DNA of 64,000 bases, taken from positions 1 to 64,000 of the forward strand of contig NZ_OY759864.1 of assembly GCF_963662805.1 (NCBI RefSeq), written 5' to 3'. Every line of letters starts with the position of its first letter. Position 1 is the stretch's first letter. The position numbers were made by a program, and so were the translations under genes. Shown here in pieces: positions 1 through 7,375 of this stretch. A model generated the notes under the pieces. That model saw nothing but the letters and a program-made list of their open reading frames with translations, did no database searches and was not told the origin of the DNA. Source of the DNA: an uncultured Cohaesibacter sp. (GTDB taxonomy: Bacteria > Pseudomonadota > Alphaproteobacteria > Rhizobiales > Cohaesibacteraceae).

Positions 1-80
1 AACTCGCCGCTCTGGAGAGAATGCGCCTTGCCAACCTTGCAGGCGATGGCCATGATGACGACATGGAAGAGGACGAATAG
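1..80 (+). CDS. 3' end of an unidentified gene
   Basis: An open frame enters from the left edge and stops with TAG at 78-80. The visible tail is about 25 residues, ends in a run of Asp and Glu (DDDMEEDE), and is too short to assign. The next gene starts 45 bases later on the same strand, so they may be cotranscribed. Confidence 0.5.
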   Translation, partial: LAALERMRLANLAGDGHDDDMEEDE

Positions 81-125
81 GGCGGCATCAAGCCCCGCCC
101 CCCTCTTGCCCGCAAGGAGAATAAC

Positions 126-578
126 GTGAGCCTGTCCCGACTGATCGCCCGCCTCATCATGGTACCGGTGGGCCTTGCCTTCGCCATTCTGGCCGCCAGC
201 ATCTTTCTCAGCTTCGCGGTTCTGGCGATGGAGCCAACCCAGGTCGGAGACCCGGTTCTGGAGAATGTCTTCACGATCTTCTCCGGCTTTGCACTGGCAG
301 GCATCTTCGGCTCGGCGGTCTTCTATCCCACCATTCTGGGGCTCATCATTGCCGAGCTCTTCTCCCTGCGCGGCCTCTGGCTCTATCTCATCTGCGGCCT
401 TGGCATTGCCATGCTGGCAACCCGAGCACCGGGCGAGCCGATGGACCAGATTGCCATTGGCCTTGATATCCGTGCCCTTGCCTCAGGGCTCGTTGGCGGC
501 TTCGTCTATTGGCTGATCGCAGGCCGTGGGGCGGGCATTGTCAAACGAACCCTCGACAACAAGCCCAAGAGCCTGTGA
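126..578 (+). CDS. small integral membrane protein of unknown function
   Basis: 150 residues, GTG start preceded by AAGGAG about 6 bases upstream. There appear to be four hydrophobic segments, at about residues 10-35, 48-75, 80-98 and 112-132, and a basic C-terminus (KRTLDNKPKSL). Hydrophobic periodicity and the clear ribosome binding site support a real gene. I do not recognise the family. It follows the truncated gene at the window edge on the same strand, and its 3' end faces the LysR gene on the other strand with only 22 bases between. Confidence 0.7.
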   Translation: MSLSRLIARLIMVPVGLAFAILAASIFLSFAVLAMEPTQVGDPVLENVFTIFSGFALAGIFGSAVFYPTILGLIIAELFSLRGLWLYLICGLGIAMLATRAPGEPMDQIAIGLDIRALASGLVGGFVYWLIAGRGAGIVKRTLDNKPKSL

Positions 579-600
579 CAGGACGCTGACAGAAAAGCGT

Positions 601-1468
601 CTAAGCCCTCTCCCTCTCCCCCGCAAACAGCTTCGCATTGTCATGCAGCAGAGAGGTGATCCGGTCCAGCATGGTGCGGATCTCGGCCCGGTGACGATCA
701 TCGTCATTGACCACCAGATGAAGCCGCACCGTCAGTTCCTCGATCACGTCACTTGCCCGTTCAAGATCAGGCAGTGAATCGCCAATGAAGCAGGGCAGCA
801 CGCTACGCCCCTGCCCCGCCCGCATCATCTGCAAAAGCACGTGCGGGCTGTTGGTCCAGCCATAGATCCCCAGATCATGACGCTCGAACACCCAACGCTC
901 TGGCGGAAAGCGCGCCTCTTCCTTGCCCAGCGACACCCACGGACGATCCTCGGCATCCCCAAGCTCCGGTGACTGATAGACCGCATAGGCCGCTGTCACC
1001 GAAGGGCGCACCGCAAAAATTGCCTGTCTGCGGCGGATTGCTGATGATGGCAATGTCGCTATCCCGGTTGATCATGTTGAGACCGTCCTGCGCATCAAAG
1101 CAGCAGAAGCGGATATCCCCCGGCCCGTGCGACAGGGCCTTGTTATTCTGCGCAAGAAACATCGCCAGCCACGAGTCCCCCGCAATACCGACAAACGGAT
1201 CGGCAAAGGCTCCGCTGTGCCAATCGGTGATCTCGCCTGAGATCTTCGACATCTCGCGCACACGCTCAAGCAGGCAGATCCCGTCCGCAGCCAGCACATA
1301 TCCTCGCCTGCTGCGCTCGAACAGGATACGGTTCATCGTCCGCTCAAGGGACAGCATACGCCGTCCGATCGTCGGTGCAGAAATTCCCGTGCGCGCAGAC
1401 GCCGCCGACAGACCACCGCCTTCGGCAACAATCAAGAACAGTTTCAGATCATCCCAACTTGCTTCCAT
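601..1468 (-). pseudogene. LysR-family transcriptional regulator, interrupted by a one-base frameshift
   Basis: The N-terminal part carries a LysR helix-turn-helix (WDDLKLFLIVAEGGGLSAAS, then SAPTIGRRM and LFERSRRGYVLA) and the start of the effector domain (SDIAIISNPPQTGN). It then leaves frame. The rest of the effector domain continues in another frame (FAVRPSVTAAYAVYQSPEL onward) to the TAG at 601. The switch lies at the run of five A at 1015-1019 (five T on the coding strand); removing one base restores a protein of about 290 residues, the normal LysR length. The start is uncertain: ATG at 1468 fits the family best, with in-frame ATGs at 1477 and 1489. It is either a sequencing error in a homopolymer or a true inactivation. 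The target genes are unknown. Confidence 0.8.
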
Positions 1469-1725
1469 GGCCCGCATACTCGTCTTCAATCATGTCGCTT
1501 GCAACGAACACCAGTGAAAAATATCTTTCAGTGAGTGCTCTACAGCATCCTCAAAGCAAGTGCTAGATTACCAGCATAGAAGATGATCGAGCGATGCTGC
1601 CTCATGCACCGCCCGCTCCCCACCTCTTCGAGGTTCGCGTCCGCATGACGGTAGCGCGCCTCCCTGAACCCGAAATCTGCATTCAGAAACGACCGATCCG
1701 TGCGATCGAGCGGAGGGGTATTGTC

Positions 1726-1896
1726 ATGCCCGAAACCAACAGGAGAAAGCCCATGCTACCCGTTGAAGGTCTATTGCTATGGGAAAGCGCCAAACGGAAT
1801 AGCGCCAAACGAGATCCGTTCGAAGATCCCCTTGAACGCCCCGAATGGCAGCCACTGTTCCCGTGGCTCAGAAGAGCCGGCCTGCTCAAAGACTGA
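1726..1896 (+). CDS. small orphan protein, 56 residues
   Basis: ATG at 1726 has GGAGGGG about 7 bases upstream. A second in-frame ATG at 1753 has its own AGGAGA at 1741, giving a 47-residue form. The protein is charged in the middle (KRNSAKRDPFEDPLERPEW), partly encoded by a short repeated DNA unit GCGCCAAACG at about 1788 and 1802, and ends with WLRRAGLLKD. A strong intrinsic terminator follows about 35 bases after the stop, which argues for a free-standing transcript. No signal peptide or membrane segment is visible, and I do not recognise a family. Confidence 0.5.
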   Translation: MPETNRRKPMLPVEGLLLWESAKRNSAKRDPFEDPLERPEWQPLFPWLRRAGLLKD

Positions 1897-1930
1897 CCCG
1901 GCAGGCGCGAAATATAAGACGTTGAAAAGA

Positions 1931-1956
1931 AGCGGGGCCGATACCCCGCTTTTTTC
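1931..1956 (+). terminator. rho-independent terminator of the small orphan gene
   Basis: Perfect 7-bp stem AGCGGGG / CCCCGCT with a six-base loop, followed by six T. It lies 35 bases after the stop of the 56-residue gene and 120 bases before the PAP2 gene. Confidence 0.85.
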
Positions 1957-2076
1957 ATGGCAAGGCACGCCGGTCAACGCTCCGGGTGCCATTGCCCGCT
2001 TCCCTTCAAGGCAAAAATCGGCTACCACCGGCAACAGTCCCTGAGGCACCAACGGCCAGACGAAAGACCGCTGCAA

Positions 2077-2976
2077 ATGCTCGACGCCTTGAAAAGTGAA
2101 GCCCGAAAGCGCCCGATCTATCTTGCAACGCTGCTGACCGCCATCATAACGATCCCGTTCCTGATCGCGCCCGAACTCGACATCTGGATCACGAGCCTCT
2201 TTCACGACGCAGCGGACGGCTTCTGGCTGAAAAACCTCTATTTCCCCTACCGCCTCAGGCGGCTGGGCATCGTCGCCCCCCGTCTCATCATCATTCTGCT
2301 AGCCCTCTTTCTCATCGCCCGCCTGTTCTGGCCTCGGCTGAAGAAGGTCTTCTCGCTCGCACCGGTGCTTTATCTCATCGCAGTGGCAGCAATCGGCCCG
2401 GGGCTGATCGTCAACGGCATGCTGAAAGCCAACTGGGGCCGCGCCCGTCCGGTGCAAACCGACCTCTTCGGCGGCTCTTGGCCTTATTCGGAGGTCTGGG
2501 TGGTCGCCGGGAACTGCCAGAACAATTGCAGCTTCGTCTCGGGCGAGGGGGCCATGTCCTTCTGGATGCTTGGTCTGGTGCTGCTTCTGCCCATCGGCTG
2601 GCGCAAGCTTTCCTTCTGGATCCTCGCCGCTTTTGTCGCCTTAGTCTCCTTCAACCGCATCCTGTTCGGCGGCCACTATCTTTCGGACATCCTCATCTCA
2701 TGGGCCATCACCGCATGGACCATGGCACTCTTCTCGGTCTTTCTGATCAGGGACAGTCGCTTTGCCATCGACAATGAACGCCTTGAGGCGCTTTGGGATC
2801 GATGGGGAGACAGGCTCCAGCCTGTCGTTGCCTCCAGAGCCGTTGCCCTCTGGCTCCACCTCCGGTCTGTGGCTCTGTCCATCTGGCACTTCTTCGCAAG
2901 CGAGGTCACCGACATCCATAACGCCCTCACCACAAAGCCGAAGAAGGGGCCAAAAAGGAAACGAGAAGAGGATTGA
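2077..2976 (+). CDS. PAP2-superfamily membrane phosphatase (LpxE-like)
   Basis: 299 residues from ATG 2077. An in-frame ATG at 1957 falls directly behind the terminator and adds a non-conserved tail, so it is not used. About six membrane segments carry the PAP2 signature: KX6RP at 117-125 (KANWGRARP), an active-site loop at 152-160 reading SFVSGEGAM where many members have PSGH, and RX5HX3D at 194-204 (R194, H200, D204). Family members remove phosphate from membrane lipids (lipid A 1-phosphate, phosphatidylglycerol phosphate, undecaprenyl diphosphate); the exact substrate cannot be read from sequence. The His of the middle motif is missing, so the subfamily is divergent. argG follows behind its own promoter. 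Confidence 0.85.
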   Translation: MLDALKSEARKRPIYLATLLTAIITIPFLIAPELDIWITSLFHDAADGFWLKNLYFPYRLRRLGIVAPRLIIILLALFLIARLFWPRLKKVFSLAPVLYLIAVAAIGPGLIVNGMLKANWGRARPVQTDLFGGSWPYSEVWVVAGNCQNNCSFVSGEGAMSFWMLGLVLLLPIGWRKLSFWILAAFVALVSFNRILFGGHYLSDILISWAITAWTMALFSVFLIRDSRFAIDNERLEALWDRWGDRLQPVVASRAVALWLHLRSVALSIWHFFASEVTDIHNALTTKPKKGPKRKREED

Positions 2977-2991
2977 GGCCCTTTCAGAACA

Positions 2992-3008
2992 GGATTTACC
3001 GTAAATCC
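2992..3008. promoter_or_regulatory. 17-bp dyad just upstream of the argG promoter
   Basis: GGATTTA-CCG-TAAATCC is a perfect inverted repeat ending three bases before the proposed -35 hexamer of argG. There is no T run after it, so it does not look like a terminator for the PAP2 gene. Position and symmetry fit an operator; which protein binds is unknown. Confidence 0.35.
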
Positions 3009-3011
3009 CCC

Positions 3012-3039
3012 TTGCACAGGATATTAGACCGCCTATAGT
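3012..3039 (+). promoter_or_regulatory. candidate housekeeping promoter of argG
   Basis: TTGCAC at 3012-3017 and TATAGT at 3034-3039 are separated by 16 bases, and the argG ATG lies 90 bases downstream. The -10 matches TATAAT at five of six positions; the -35 matches only in TTG. Confidence 0.4.
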
Positions 3040-3129
3040 GCCGCCAGAACCCAAAGAGAACCCGTCTCTTTCCATCCTTCCGGACGCCATGCAATCAGGG
3101 CGTCCCTCAAGCTGATCAGGTGAAATCGC

Positions 3130-4359
3130 ATGGCAAAAAAAGGCGATATCAAAAAAGTCGTGCTGGCCTATTCCGGGGGCCTCGATACGTCCATTATCCT
3201 CAAATGGCTCCAGACCGAATATAATTGTGAAGTGGTGACCTTCACCGCCGACCTTGGTCAGGGCGAAGAGCTGGAACCGGCTCGCAAGAAAGCCGAAATG
3301 CTCGGCATCAAGGACATCTACATTGAAGACGTCCGTGAGGAATTCGTGCGTGACTTTGTGTTCCCGATGTTCCGCGCCAATGCCCTTTATGAAGGCGTCT
3401 ATCTTCTCGGCACCTCCATCGCCCGCCCGCTGATTTCCAAGCGTCTCGTCGAAATCGCCAAGGAAGTCGGTGCCGACGCCGTCGCCCATGGCGCCACCGG
3501 CAAGGGCAACGACCAGGTCCGTTTCGAACTGGCAGCCCGCGCACTCAACCCGGACATCAAGGTCATCGCACCTTGGCGTGAATGGGATCTGACCTCGCGC
3601 ACCAAACTGCTCGAGTTCGCCGAACAGAACCAGATCCCCATCACCAAGGACAAGCGCGGCGAAGCGCCCTTCTCGGTCGACGCCAACTTGCTGCACACCT
3701 CCTCTGAAGGTCGCGTGCTGGAAGACCCAAGCATCCCGGCCGAGGAATATGTCTATTCGCGCACCATCAGCCCCGAGGCTGCACCCGACAAGGCAACGTT
3801 TGTCGAGATCGGCTTCGAGAAGGGTGACGCGGTTTCCATCGATGGTGTGAAAATGACCCCGGCCGAAATCCTGACCAAGCTCAACCAGCTCGGCCATGAC
3901 AACGGCATTGGCCGCCTCGATCTGGTTGAAAACCGCTTCGTCGGCATGAAATCCCGCGGCATCTATGAAACCCCGGGCGGCACGATCCTCATTGCAGCGC
4001 ACCGCGGCATTGAATCCATCACCCTTGACGGCGGCTCCGCCCACCTCAAGGACAGCATCATGCCGCGCTATGCCGAACTGATCTACAACGGCTTCTGGTA
4101 CAGCCCGGAACGCGAAATGCTTCAGGCCCTGATCGACAAGTCGCAGGAATATGTCACCGGCACCGTCAAGCTGAAGCTCTACAAGGGCAACGCCGACGTC
4201 ATCGCCCGCGACAGCGAATTCAGCCTCTATTCCGAAGACCTTGTCACCTTCGAAGAAGGTGCGGTTGCCTATGACCACCATGATGCAGCCGGCTTCATCG
4301 AGCTGCAGGGCCTGCGCCTCAGAACCATCGGCTACCGCAATCGCAAGGCCAAAGGCTAA
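3130..4359 (+). CDS. argG: argininosuccinate synthase
   Basis: 409 residues, the normal length. It joins citrulline and aspartate with ATP hydrolysis to give argininosuccinate, the penultimate step of arginine synthesis in the cytoplasm. The N-terminus carries the ATP pyrophosphatase P-loop AYSGGLDTS (13-21). Conserved stretches include GKGNDQVRFEL and EGRVLEDP. It appears to be a single gene with its own promoter and a strong terminator, so the following FucU-like genes are probably transcribed separately or by read-through. The start is fixed by the conserved N-terminus. Confidence 0.98.
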   Translation: MAKKGDIKKVVLAYSGGLDTSIILKWLQTEYNCEVVTFTADLGQGEELEPARKKAEMLGIKDIYIEDVREEFVRDFVFPMFRANALYEGVYLLGTSIARPLISKRLVEIAKEVGADAVAHGATGKGNDQVRFELAARALNPDIKVIAPWREWDLTSRTKLLEFAEQNQIPITKDKRGEAPFSVDANLLHTSSEGRVLEDPSIPAEEYVYSRTISPEAAPDKATFVEIGFEKGDAVSIDGVKMTPAEILTKLNQLGHDNGIGRLDLVENRFVGMKSRGIYETPGGTILIAAHRGIESITLDGGSAHLKDSIMPRYAELIYNGFWYSPEREMLQALIDKSQEYVTGTVKLKLYKGNADVIARDSEFSLYSEDLVTFEEGAVAYDHHDAAGFIELQGLRLRTIGYRNRKAKG

Positions 4360-4386
4360 GTTGTCCGGCCCCGATCCGAATGCAAA

Positions 4387-4416
4387 AATGGCGAGGTTAA
4401 CCCCTCGCCATTTTTT
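4387..4416 (+). terminator. rho-independent terminator after argG
   Basis: 10-bp perfect stem AATGGCGAGG / CCTCGCCATT with a six-base loop TTAACC and a run of T, starting 27 bases after the argG stop. Confidence 0.9.
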
Positions 4417-4487
4417 ATGTCCCGCCGCTCCCTCGCCTGACATCTTAAATCAGGCAACCAAGCGCCCCGCTGACCGGATCCCTCCCA

Positions 4488-4922
4488 ATGCTCAGACAAG
4501 TCAATCCCCTGTTGTCCCCCGATCTCCTCCATATCCTCGCCTCGATGGGCCATGGCGACGATCTCGTGATCGTCAACGCCAATTTCCCCGGCGACAAGAT
4601 CGCCCGCAAGGCCGGAGCCCGCTACACCCGCTTGGACGGCGCACCGGCTCCGGAAGTGCTCCGGGCCGTGCTGGAGCACCTACCCGTCGATGATTTCGTC
4701 AAGGACCCTTTCCATGTGATGCAGGTCCCGGACCCGAAACCGCCGATCCTTTCCGAATTCGAGACCATCATCAGGGACGTGGCGGACCATCCCGCCGAGC
4801 TGACCTCCATCGATCGCTTCGCCTTCTATGACAGGGCCAGCACCGCCTATGCCGTCGTGCAGACCGGCGAACGACGCCTCTATGGCAACATCATCATCAA
4901 GAAAGGCATCATCAGGCTCTAG
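4488..4922 (+). CDS. RbsD/FucU-family sugar mutarotase, copy A
   Basis: 144 residues. RbsD/FucU proteins interconvert anomers of fucose or ribose. The family pattern is clear: LLSPDLLHILASMGHGDD with His22, FAFYDRASTAYAVVQTGE, and the C-terminal YGNIIIKKGIIRL. The strand normally reading (A/V)DANFP reads VNANFP here, so the conserved Asp30 is Asn. The neighbouring copy B keeps the Asp but changes the Asp24 of GHGD. No fucose or ribose catabolic gene is adjacent, so the sugar is unknown. The two copies are about 60 percent identical by eye. Confidence 0.85.
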   Translation: MLRQVNPLLSPDLLHILASMGHGDDLVIVNANFPGDKIARKAGARYTRLDGAPAPEVLRAVLEHLPVDDFVKDPFHVMQVPDPKPPILSEFETIIRDVADHPAELTSIDRFAFYDRASTAYAVVQTGERRLYGNIIIKKGIIRL

Positions 4923-5027
4923 ACTGCCGGTCGTTGAGGCGGGGCTACGCAGTCTGCTGGGCTTGTGGCCCGAACTCCCTTGAGGCAAACTCCGTCTCAC
5001 TCAACATTTGTTTCGAAAGACTCCACC

Positions 5028-5471
5028 ATGCTGCGCACCATCAACCCGCTGCTCTCACCGGACCTGCTCCACATTCTGGCCTCCATGGGCCACGGCAGCG
5101 ATCTCGTCATTGCTGACGCCAACTTCCCCGGCGCCCAGTTCGCCGAGGAAACCGGCTGCCGTTATGTCCGGCTCGACGGCATCCCCGCAACGGACATCCT
5201 CAGCGCCGTTCTCGGCCTGATGCCGCTTGATGATTTCATTGACGACCCGGCAGTGGTCATGGAAGTGGTCGGCAACCCGACCGAGATCCCACCTGTCGTG
5301 GCGGCATTCCAGACCATCGTCAACGACGTGGCAGACAATCCTGCCACCCTGTCAAAGCTCGAGCGCTTCGCCTTCTACGACAAGGCCAGAAAGGCCTATG
5401 CCATTGTGCAATCGGGAGAAACCCGCCTTTACGGCAACATCATCGTGACCAAGGGTGTCGTCAGGCAGTGA
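5028..5471 (+). CDS. RbsD/FucU-family sugar mutarotase, copy B
   Basis: 147 residues from ATG 5028; the frame is open further upstream, but the alignment with copy A begins at this Met. Same motifs: SMGHGSD with His22, IADANFPG with Asp30, FAFYDKARKAYAIVQSGE, LYGNIIVTKGVV. It has a short insertion near residue 85 (VGNPTEIPP) relative to copy A. It is 105 bases downstream of copy A on the same strand and clearly arose by tandem duplication. A DUF1643 gene follows 25 bases after its stop. The catalytic His is present; the substrate is unknown. Confidence 0.85.
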   Translation: MLRTINPLLSPDLLHILASMGHGSDLVIADANFPGAQFAEETGCRYVRLDGIPATDILSAVLGLMPLDDFIDDPAVVMEVVGNPTEIPPVVAAFQTIVNDVADNPATLSKLERFAFYDKARKAYAIVQSGETRLYGNIIVTKGVVRQ

Positions 5472-5496
5472 CTGTGCGGCAGCCAGAACAGACCTC

Positions 5497-6012
5497 ATGA
5501 CCGAGCTGATTGTCAGAGAGAACATGGCATCTGGGAGAAGGTCCTTTGCGACCTACTCCCCGTGCGAGCGCTATCGCTATGCCCTCACCCGGATCTGGGA
5601 TGATTCGGCTCCGAAACTACTTTTCATCATGCTCAACCCGTCTACGGCAACCGAGCTGAAAAACGACCCGACCATCGAACGCTGCGAACGCCGCGCCCGT
5701 GCGTTGGGCTATGGGGCCTTTCGGGCCTGCAATCTGTTTGCCTTCAGAGCAACCGACCCACGAGACCTCAAACGAGCCCGAGATCCGGTCGGGCCGGACA
5801 ATCTCGCCGAACTCCTGCTCGCAAGCCGGTGGTCAGACACCATTCTGTGTGCCTGGGGAACCCACGGCGCGCACATCGGGCTCGGCCCCGCGATCCGGAC
5901 CCTGCTCACCCGTGAGGGCCACCAGCTCCATCATCTGGGGCTAAGCAAAGATGGCCATCCCAGACATCCGCTTTATGTGAGCTATGACACACCCCTCGAG
6001 CTGTGGAACTGA
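5497..6012 (+). CDS. DUF1643 domain protein
   Basis: 171 residues from ATG 5497; an upstream in-frame start at 5455 would overlap copy B and lacks conservation. The DUF1643 pattern is recognisable: YRYALTRIWDD, FIMLNPSTATELKNDPTIER, RARALGYGAFRACNLFAFRATDP and LCAWGTHG. The family is widespread and of unknown biochemical role; nothing here identifies one. It probably shares a transcript with the FucU copies. Confidence 0.8.
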   Translation: MTELIVRENMASGRRSFATYSPCERYRYALTRIWDDSAPKLLFIMLNPSTATELKNDPTIERCERRARALGYGAFRACNLFAFRATDPRDLKRARDPVGPDNLAELLLASRWSDTILCAWGTHGAHIGLGPAIRTLLTREGHQLHHLGLSKDGHPRHPLYVSYDTPLELWN

Positions 6013-6272
6013 CAATCGAACGCCCGACCGCTTCATGATGTCACTCCGGCCCCGGCTCAAGCAATAAATGCCAAGGCTTGCTTGACGTTGAGAAAACATA
6101 TGGTCACTGTTGTCGGGAAGTGAGTCGCAACTAACACGCAAATTCCCTCACCAGACATTTGGGGTAAATGATGGTGAGGGCATGAACGGGCCCGCAGGTG
6201 GGGTGGGGGTCGAACCCGTTCGTATCAAGTTGCCTCGAGCAGATGCCCGAGGAAACATTGTCTGCGTTTTAA

Positions 6273-6300
6273 ACAACCGGATTTGGGGATACCGGTTTGT
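6273..6300. promoter_or_regulatory. imperfect dyad in the 343-base gap before the LuxR-type gene
   Basis: The gap 6013-6355 holds no convincing gene. Near its 3' end AACCGG (6275-6280) and CCGGTT (6292-6297) form a dyad with an 11-base centre; outward, ACA and TGT extend it with a one-base slip. It sits about 56 bases before the GTG start of the LuxR-type regulator, a place suited to an autoregulatory operator. The rest of the gap shows nothing I can name. Confidence 0.3.
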
Positions 6301-6355
6301 TACATGCTATAGCAGAGTAACTTAGAGGGGTCTGTCCTCCAAAGGGGAGGACAAG

Positions 6356-7108
6356 GTGATTGGCTTGAAACCTGACACGCATCAGCAGGATTTGTTGCTC
6401 CAGTGCCGAAACAGCATTGGCGAAAAGGGGTTCTATGCTCCCTTTCTCAAGCTGGTGCGTGAACTGCGCGCAGCCCAGATCGGCTTGTGGGACCACGAAC
6501 CAGACCCGCCGGAATGCCTGTTCATCCGAAATTTTAACAATCCCGTTTTCGCCGAAGTGGCCAAGTCGATCTATCTTTCAGGCTGGTACAAGCGCGATCC
6601 GTTGAAAGACCGGTTGCTCAAGCTTGCACCAAACTCGGTGGAGACCGTGACATTCTGCAATACGATCCACACCTATGCGCCGGATGTCCTGCTCGCCTTC
6701 TCTTCCATATTGAAGAAAAACAACCAGTTAGCGGGATTCTCAGATCGGATCACGGTACTCTCCAATCAGGAGGGCAGACAGTTGATCCTGCATCTCTACT
6801 ACCACCGCAGCGAAGAGCTCGACCTCAATCATCCGTTGCTTCCCGGCCTCATTGACGTCACCGTCAAACATTTCGCGACCGACCCATCCCATGAGCCACC
6901 GCCGGGCGACCCCTTGCCTCCGGCCCTTGAAAATCTGTCGGATCGCGAACGACAGGTCTGCATCGGCATTCTCTCTGGCAAGAAGGCCGAACGAATCGCC
7001 GCCGACATGCAGGTCGCAACGTCAACGGTGGTCACCTACCGACGCCGGGCCTATGAAAAGCTCGGCATTTCCTCCCGCGCTGCGCTGTTCGATATTTGCA
7101 GTTCCTGA
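6356..7108 (+). CDS. LuxR-family (FixJ-type HTH) transcriptional regulator
   Basis: 250 residues from GTG 6356, with GGGGAGG six bases upstream. The last 60 residues form a LuxR helix-turn-helix: LSDRERQVCIGILSGKKAER, then IAADMQVATSTVVTYRRRAY and EKLGISSRAALF. The first 180 residues show no receiver domain (no D-D-K pattern), and I cannot match them to the autoinducer-binding fold. The ligand and targets are unknown. It is monocistronic: typA begins 267 bases later. Confidence 0.8.
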   Translation: MIGLKPDTHQQDLLLQCRNSIGEKGFYAPFLKLVRELRAAQIGLWDHEPDPPECLFIRNFNNPVFAEVAKSIYLSGWYKRDPLKDRLLKLAPNSVETVTFCNTIHTYAPDVLLAFSSILKKNNQLAGFSDRITVLSNQEGRQLILHLYYHRSEELDLNHPLLPGLIDVTVKHFATDPSHEPPPGDPLPPALENLSDRERQVCIGILSGKKAERIAADMQVATSTVVTYRRRAYEKLGISSRAALFDICSS

Positions 7109-7375
7109 ACGCATATCAGATCAATGTCAGCACCGCCAATCACAGGCGATGACAGCTTCATTCCAGTGTCACAGGCACGGTTTAGGAGCTAACCAAGTTG
7201 CGAATTGGACGACAAGCGACCAAAATCTGCGCGAAACAAGGCTTTTCAAGCTGCGAAAATTCGTATAGAGCTTTCGCCAACTCCCAAGCATGACACGGGC
7301 CAATGCGGCTATCCGGTCCTGAACGGATCGGTGATGGCTGCCTATTCTATTGCCCGCCAGACAAGAGACAAACTG

